From Vigna angularis (lineage: Eukaryota > Streptophyta > Magnoliopsida > Fabales > Fabaceae): a stretch of 64,000 nt of DNA. The translations under genes and the position numbers were made by a program. Of the stretch, positions 58,961-64,000 are shown one piece after another; the first letter of the stretch is position 1; the number at the start of each line of letters is the position of its first letter. The DNA lies in the NCBI RefSeq assembly GCF_016808095.1, contig NC_068971.1, positions 33,713,631-33,777,630 on the forward strand, written 5' to 3'. The notes beneath the pieces are model-generated. The model ran no database searches. It worked only from the letters and a program-made list of their open reading frames with translations, and was not told the DNA's origin.

Positions 58961-60735
58961 GAGATTAAGTTGTTCAAAGTTTTCCACAAAATTTTTACAA
59001 GAGTTGTGAAATCATGTGTGCTTATGAGAGAACTGCAATGCTGCCAAGATCAAGTAGTCATCCTTTTTAGAGGTATGACAAAATCAAGTAACAATAGTAA
59101 TGCAGGTAACCAGGTTTTGGTGTCATATAATGTCACCTTGTCTTTAGGGTTAGACGTAAGGAGGTTTTTGGAGAAATGGAGAATTTTCGGAAAGAGAAGA
59201 ATTAAACATAGAATTTTAAGGAAGACCTCACGAATTCAGGATAGATAAAACTCTGAATCTGAAATTTCATTTTAATTCTCCTACTCAATTACCGACAAAT
59301 TGTATCCATCAATAAAAAAATCTTGACAAACTTATCGAAGAAATTTAATAACGAATAATTGATCAACAATAACCTAAGTCATTAACTAATTTTCTTCAAT
59401 GAATTATCAAAATCCATCTATAACTTTTCTTACTAATTGCATTTTATCAATAAATCTAAATTTTCATCCGTATATTTACTATATCTTGTTGTGCAGTAAA
59501 GAAAATTTATGAAATCAATTATGTAAATTGCTACACTCATAACTAAATTTGTCATTAATATTTGCAACTATCTAAAAGTGTTTAAGTTGTAATCACATTG
59601 TCACATTTATTTTACACTTGAATTATCTGTTTTCATCCTTTCTAACACTTAAACTAAAGTTAAAATAAAAGAAAAATACATTAATATAATAACTATTGTA
59701 AAACTGCTTACGTCCTACCAAGCATGCCAATTTATTTTTCAAATTGATTTGATGTATTTTTAAACATTTTAGACTATATCAAACCAAAATCCTCGATAAA
59801 CCGTTATATTCCATAATTAATACATAACTCCATTCATTTCCAATTTCATCTACTTACTCCATGCAAATGTCAAATTCATATATTTTAAGCTTTAAATATT
59901 CAATCTAAACTATTAGGAATGGGAATATTTTAAAATTAAAAGGAAGATTAATATCATTTTACTAAAAATATTAGTGAGACGAGTGTGCTTTAATATAATC
60001 TCAAAAGAATACATGCAATTTCCGATAGTTTTAAATCAAATTTAACATAGTTGAATCATGGAATAAATTATTATTATTACCATATAGTATTTATATTTGT
60101 TTATTTTTTATTCAACAATGTATATTACAAATTATCTTTTAAAAATAATAAAAAGTAATTATGTTATATAGATACCCATTACATTAATTATGCTATAATT
60201 ACCTATTGTTTAGCAATTAATTTTAATGCATAAATTCAATTAATAATAATAGATTTAATATGCATATATTCTACTTTTTTAATTGTAATAATAGTAATTT
60301 TTTATACATAACATAATAAAATAATAAGAAACAATTTGGTACAAGCTCATGCCAAGGAAAGTAATGGGAGTGTTGCTTCCTCCACCACCACCACTAAATG
60401 CTCCTTGTACCATCTCATACTAAATTTATCCTTGCTATAAAACGAATGTCAACATCTGTTTCACCTATAACAGACGGATGTCAACATTCGTTTACATATT
60501 TTAACTTTTTTTATATTTAAGTTTATTATTTTTATTTTAGATTTTATTTTAATAATATTTTATATTTACATAATATACTATAAAAAACAAAAAAATTAAA
60601 TACTTTATAAATTAATTTAAAATATTAAAAAAATTTAAATAATATTTAGATATTAATTTAAAATACAATAAATTAATAAACTAAAAACTAAAAAAAAAAA
60701 CTTAACGGATGTTGTCAAACCCCTGAAAATGACAT
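58961..60735. other. AT-rich intergenic region with possible CACTA debris
   Basis: 59,285-59,500 contains ATCAATAAA and TTATCAA words and ends ATATCTTGTTGTGCAGTA, reminiscent of a decayed CACTA terminus like that at 40,225. 60,440-60,500 and 60,705-60,716 carry inverted AACGGATGTTG/CAACATCTGTT words. No gene is seen. Confidence 0.4.
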
Positions 60736-62119
60736 GTGGAAGAAAGGGGCAGATGTCTCAAAAAAAATGAGCTTGAGTATTTTATATGGCTTTCCCAAAA
60801 CACAGCTCATCCCATTTCTCTGAATTTAATCTCTCTAAAACTCAAACCTCTACCTTTTCTCCTCCTTCTCTCTAGAAATCCTCCATCTCCTTTCACTTTT
60901 TCCTCAAACAGCCACCGTCTGAGCAATTTGGGAGTCAAGATCTTCAATCCACACTGATCAAAATCAAGTTTAGAGTCAAGTAAGTTCATTCTCTTCTTAG
61001 ATATTCTACTTCCTGGCACATGCAAACCAAGTTCCTGGTTGCATGTGTTCATCAGCTCCTTCTTCTTAGTTCTGACTATTTTTCTAGTAATTTGGGTTGG
61101 TATTTCTTCACCGTTCGGTGAAGTATAGGTGTTCTTGGTATAATCTTGGGAAGGAAGCAAAGTCTGGAAAAGAATAATCATTGTTCGATCCGGTCAAGAG
61201 GTAAGGGAAGCTAGATAATTTAATTACTTGATTTTGATGTATGAAAATGTTGTTTGATAATTATGCATGTGTATGAAACTGATCTGGATAAAGCGGTATG
61301 AGTGTAAAATTGGATGAATTGGATGTTCGGTGTTGTTGGTGTGGAATATTGATGATGTGATTATGATAATTTTGTATCTGCATGATTATGGTTCAGTGGC
61401 CGAGTGAAATTGAAAGGTAGTCTGGTATTGAAATTGGGAAATTGTTTGGGTTTGGTCTGTATAGGAAATCTGATTCCCGGTCATTGAGTTTATGATTCTG
61501 CAGAATTGATTCTCAAATCTGTGATGAAACTCTCTTAGCAATGTTAGAAAAGTTTAAGCAATCTTAGTCCATGATGAGTGAATATTTTCTTCACTTCATT
61601 TAGTTTATTGTACTAGATTTAATTAGGGAATTATGCTTAATTGTCCAATATTTCTCCATTTTTACTAATTGTGCTTAATTTGATTAGAAATTCTTATTTT
61701 GATTAATTTGAATTATCTAAGCTAATTATTTGTATTAGTAATTATAGGAAATTTTTGGAGATACAATTTGGGACATTTGAAGGTTTAATGAAAAAAATGG
61801 CAATTGAATCGAGAGGTGGAGATTTATTTTGATGTACAACACATTTTATTTTCGGAATGGATTTTCCTTTACAAAGAAATTTGGCAGCAACCCAAAATTA
61901 CACATGTGTTTGGACGTGAAAATGGTCTTAGATGTGAAAGGGGTAGTCATTCATTTTAAAGTATAATTATCGGTGCAATTACAACACCACACGACAGACT
62001 AAATTCGGTAAATTCAATTTGGCTAAGCATATGTTTTGGACAACGCAATGGGAGGCACCAATGTAAAAGTTCACGAGAAAGTGTTGAACTTTATTGGTTT
62101 AGTATTATTAATGGAAAGG
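60736..62119. other. Unassigned region before a long LTR
   Basis: Pyrimidine-rich at 60,830-60,950, then AT-rich. Open frames on both strands are short and of low complexity. Possibly retrotransposon leader sequence; nothing firmly recognised. Confidence 0.35.
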
Positions 62120-63751
62120 TGTCACGACCCATTCAGAATTTATTTTGGCAAAGAACAAAATACACTTTGGCATAATGGGAAGCAGCCCACGGTTTTGCAT
62201 GATCTGCGGTATGAGTGAATCATTTTTGGCTTAAAGAATGTAAGTGGACCTGCACGGGGACAAGAACTCGGCTGGAGAAGAAGAAGATAGCCAGAATAGG
62301 TGCTGGGACAGGACCACGATGGAGATCGTCCAGCTGATCCAGCAGCTTCAGCACACGTCCAAGCCCTCGGTTCCCCATTGCAGCAGCAAGCTTCCGTCCA
62401 GACCTCCATACAACGTCCAAGCATCACCATCTTCACACCGTTCAGCACTTAGCATCTCTCGGCAATCCAGCAGCTGGTTTAGAGGCCTTCATTTCTTCAT
62501 CCATGCTCACTAAAAACGCTGGCAGCAAGGAGATGAAGACACACCTACACGGCCCAGGGAGAAGCCGCATCCAGATTTGGCGTGCGGAGAGGAAGAGAAG
62601 CATCCCAGCAGCTGCAACTTTCCAACGTTCAAAACCTCCATCGGCAGCAGCTCACGGATGACTGCAGAGATGTCACGGCAGCAGAAGCAGTGGGCCTCAG
62701 GAAGCACACTGCCATGGCTGGAATCCAGTTGAAGATAGAAGCAGCAACAATCAATGAGTCTTCTCCATTCCAGCAGCAAAGCTTGGATGCATTGGGAGCA
62801 GCGGCAACACGCACGGCCTCCACTATGGCATGCGCGGAAGAGAGCTGGGATGTGTGTGGATGCGCCACCGTGAAGAAGTGAGGAGCACATCCGCGTCCTC
62901 CACCAGCAACTAGCAGCAGAATAAGTGCAACGTTCCAGCAGTGTTGTCACGTTTTGATGTAAAAGAGAAGTGTAATTCTGTAGCAAGAGAAGGGAGCCCA
63001 CGGCCAGAATGGCATTGAAGAAGAAGACAAGATTTTTCCCACGTCCAAGGAATACAATAAGCAAATTAAGGAATTAATTTAAAGGAAGCAACAAAACAAA
63101 ACCAAGGTGGAAAAATTGGCTGAAATGGAGAAGTCACGGGAGTTTGTGAGAAGTGGCTATAAATGGTAGCAGCATCAGAGAAGCAAGGAGGAGATTTTAG
63201 TGTAGTTTAGGTGTAGTGTAAGAAACACACGGCCTTGGGAAAGGCTCTCGCCTCTTCCCTTTTCCAGTAGAAACTCTCTTAGTTTTTCATTCAAACACTG
63301 TGCAAAATTTTATTTCAGAAAAATGTAGTGTGTCCGTGTAGTTTACTCATTTAATCTGTACTGGTTCAGTCATTTTATTTTAATGAATTTCATTTTCAAG
63401 TGTTTTTATTTTATCTGTTTATTTTACCGTTTATGGTTTTCTGTACCGTTAAATTCTGTCATTGCATTTTACCGTTCATTTTCAGACGTTTTCTATTTTT
63501 ACTGTCTTTTTACCGTTCAGTTTTTACAGTGTTTAAAATTTATTTCAAAAGGTTTTAAATTCTGTTTTATTTAAATTCCAGTTTTAATTTTATTTTTCCG
63601 CACAAAACCTAAAATCACAAACAACCCCCCATCCCTTCGTGTTTGAAATCTGAGACTGAACCACCAAAATTGGTCCTTGAGAGACGACCTAGGAGTCACT
63701 TCCTAGTAATATACTGCATTCTTTTATGCACAAATTTGACGGGTCGCGACA
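62120..63751 (+). mobile_element. Gypsy-type LTR, probably solo
   Basis: Begins TGTCACGACCC and ends GACGGGTCGCGACA, complementary-looking termini typical of legume gypsy LTRs. A TATA box (CTATAAATGG) is at 63,159-63,168, and a T-rich leader with repeated TTTTACCGTT words follows (63,420-63,530). The first half (62,230-62,960) is GC-rich with many CAGCAGC words, giving spurious long open frames. No convincing 5-base duplication (AAAGG on the left, CCCAT on the right) and no coding domain. Confidence 0.6.
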
Positions 63752-64000
63752 CCCATATCAGTCCAGTATAAAGAAGTGTTTGATATATGTTTGGAGGATT
63801 AGAGGTTGGACGAGTATAGTGAAATTGGTAATGTTTGGGGTCGATCATTATTCTGCAGTTATTCTGCAGAATTATGTAGTTCACTAAGGGTTCGGGGTTG
63901 ACCGCTCGGCCATGCTCTGATTTGGCCATTTGGTCTTCTCCTGTGTTCGGTTATTAATTGGGTTTGGTGTGTTTGAAGTCCTCCCAGTTCATGACCGTTT
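63752..64000. other. Right edge, no gene seen
   Basis: Short stretch after the LTR end with no supported gene. The tandem word TATTCTGCAG occurs twice near 63,850. The window ends here. Confidence 0.4.

Noticed and set aside
62230..63064. Overlapping open frames on both strands, one of 184 residues
   Set aside because: They come from CAGCAGC-rich LTR sequence. Open frames in three or more frames at once are an effect of composition.
1..64000. tRNA, rRNA or microRNA genes
   Set aside because: I looked for tRNA box A/B pairs and obvious stem-loop precursors while reading and saw none I could support. A tRNAscan or small-RNA map would be needed to exclude them.

Overview
This window is nuclear DNA from a flowering plant, most likely a phaseoloid legume of the Vigna/Phaseolus/soybean type. 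It is AT-rich, its genes have introns, and most of it is transposable-element sequence. The gene content is one family: ecto-apyrases (GDA1/CD39 nucleoside phosphatases). The signal peptides, the nine-exon layout and the motifs resemble the legume lectin-nucleotide-phosphohydrolase / GS52 group that has been linked to nodulation. That subgroup assignment is from memory of the family, not from a search. No other host gene was recognised.

Five apyrase copies lie head to tail on the + strand. Gene 1 (5,615-8,455), gene 3 (26,497-29,133) and gene 5 (52,980-56,131) splice to complete proteins of 455, 455 and 466 residues. Copy 2 (21,709-22,155) is a stump of exons 1-2. Copy 4 (45,083-48,665) keeps all nine exons but lacks the first catalytic motif, has a further 31-base deletion and an in-frame stop. 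Copies 1+2 and 3+4 form two related blocks (about 2.9-22.3 kb and 25.7-48.7 kb) that share promoter, intergenic and 3' flanking sequence, so a two-gene block was duplicated. Gene 5 stands apart. Genes 1 and 3 are almost identical from about 240 bases before the ATG to the end of exon 5 but differ clearly in exons 6-9 and in the flanks, which suggests gene conversion over the part encoding ACR1-ACR4.

Region by region: 0-2.9 kb, copia remnant split by a solo LTR; 2.9-16.2 kb, gene 1 block carrying a Mutator-like element 267 bases upstream of the ATG, a 1.3 kb insertion and a 4.3 kb Ogre/Tat-like solo LTR; 16.2-18.4 kb, CACTA-type DNA; 18.4-22.3 kb, spacer, small solo LTR and copy 2; 22.3-25.7 kb, copia/SIRE-like mosaic; 25.7-31.2 kb, gene 3 block; 31.2-40.2 kb, gypsy gag debris, an internally deleted Athila-like element and a CACTA protein fragment; 40.2-48.7 kb, spacer with a 2.5 kb insertion, then copy 4; 49.6-52.5 kb, a second Mutator-like element and a CACTA element; 53.0-56.1 kb, gene 5; 56.6-64 kb, copia debris, unassigned repeat-like DNA and an LTR.

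Comparing the two blocks gives natural empty sites, which is why several insertions can be bounded to the base with target-site duplications. All calls are by eye: no alignment, search or expression data were used.
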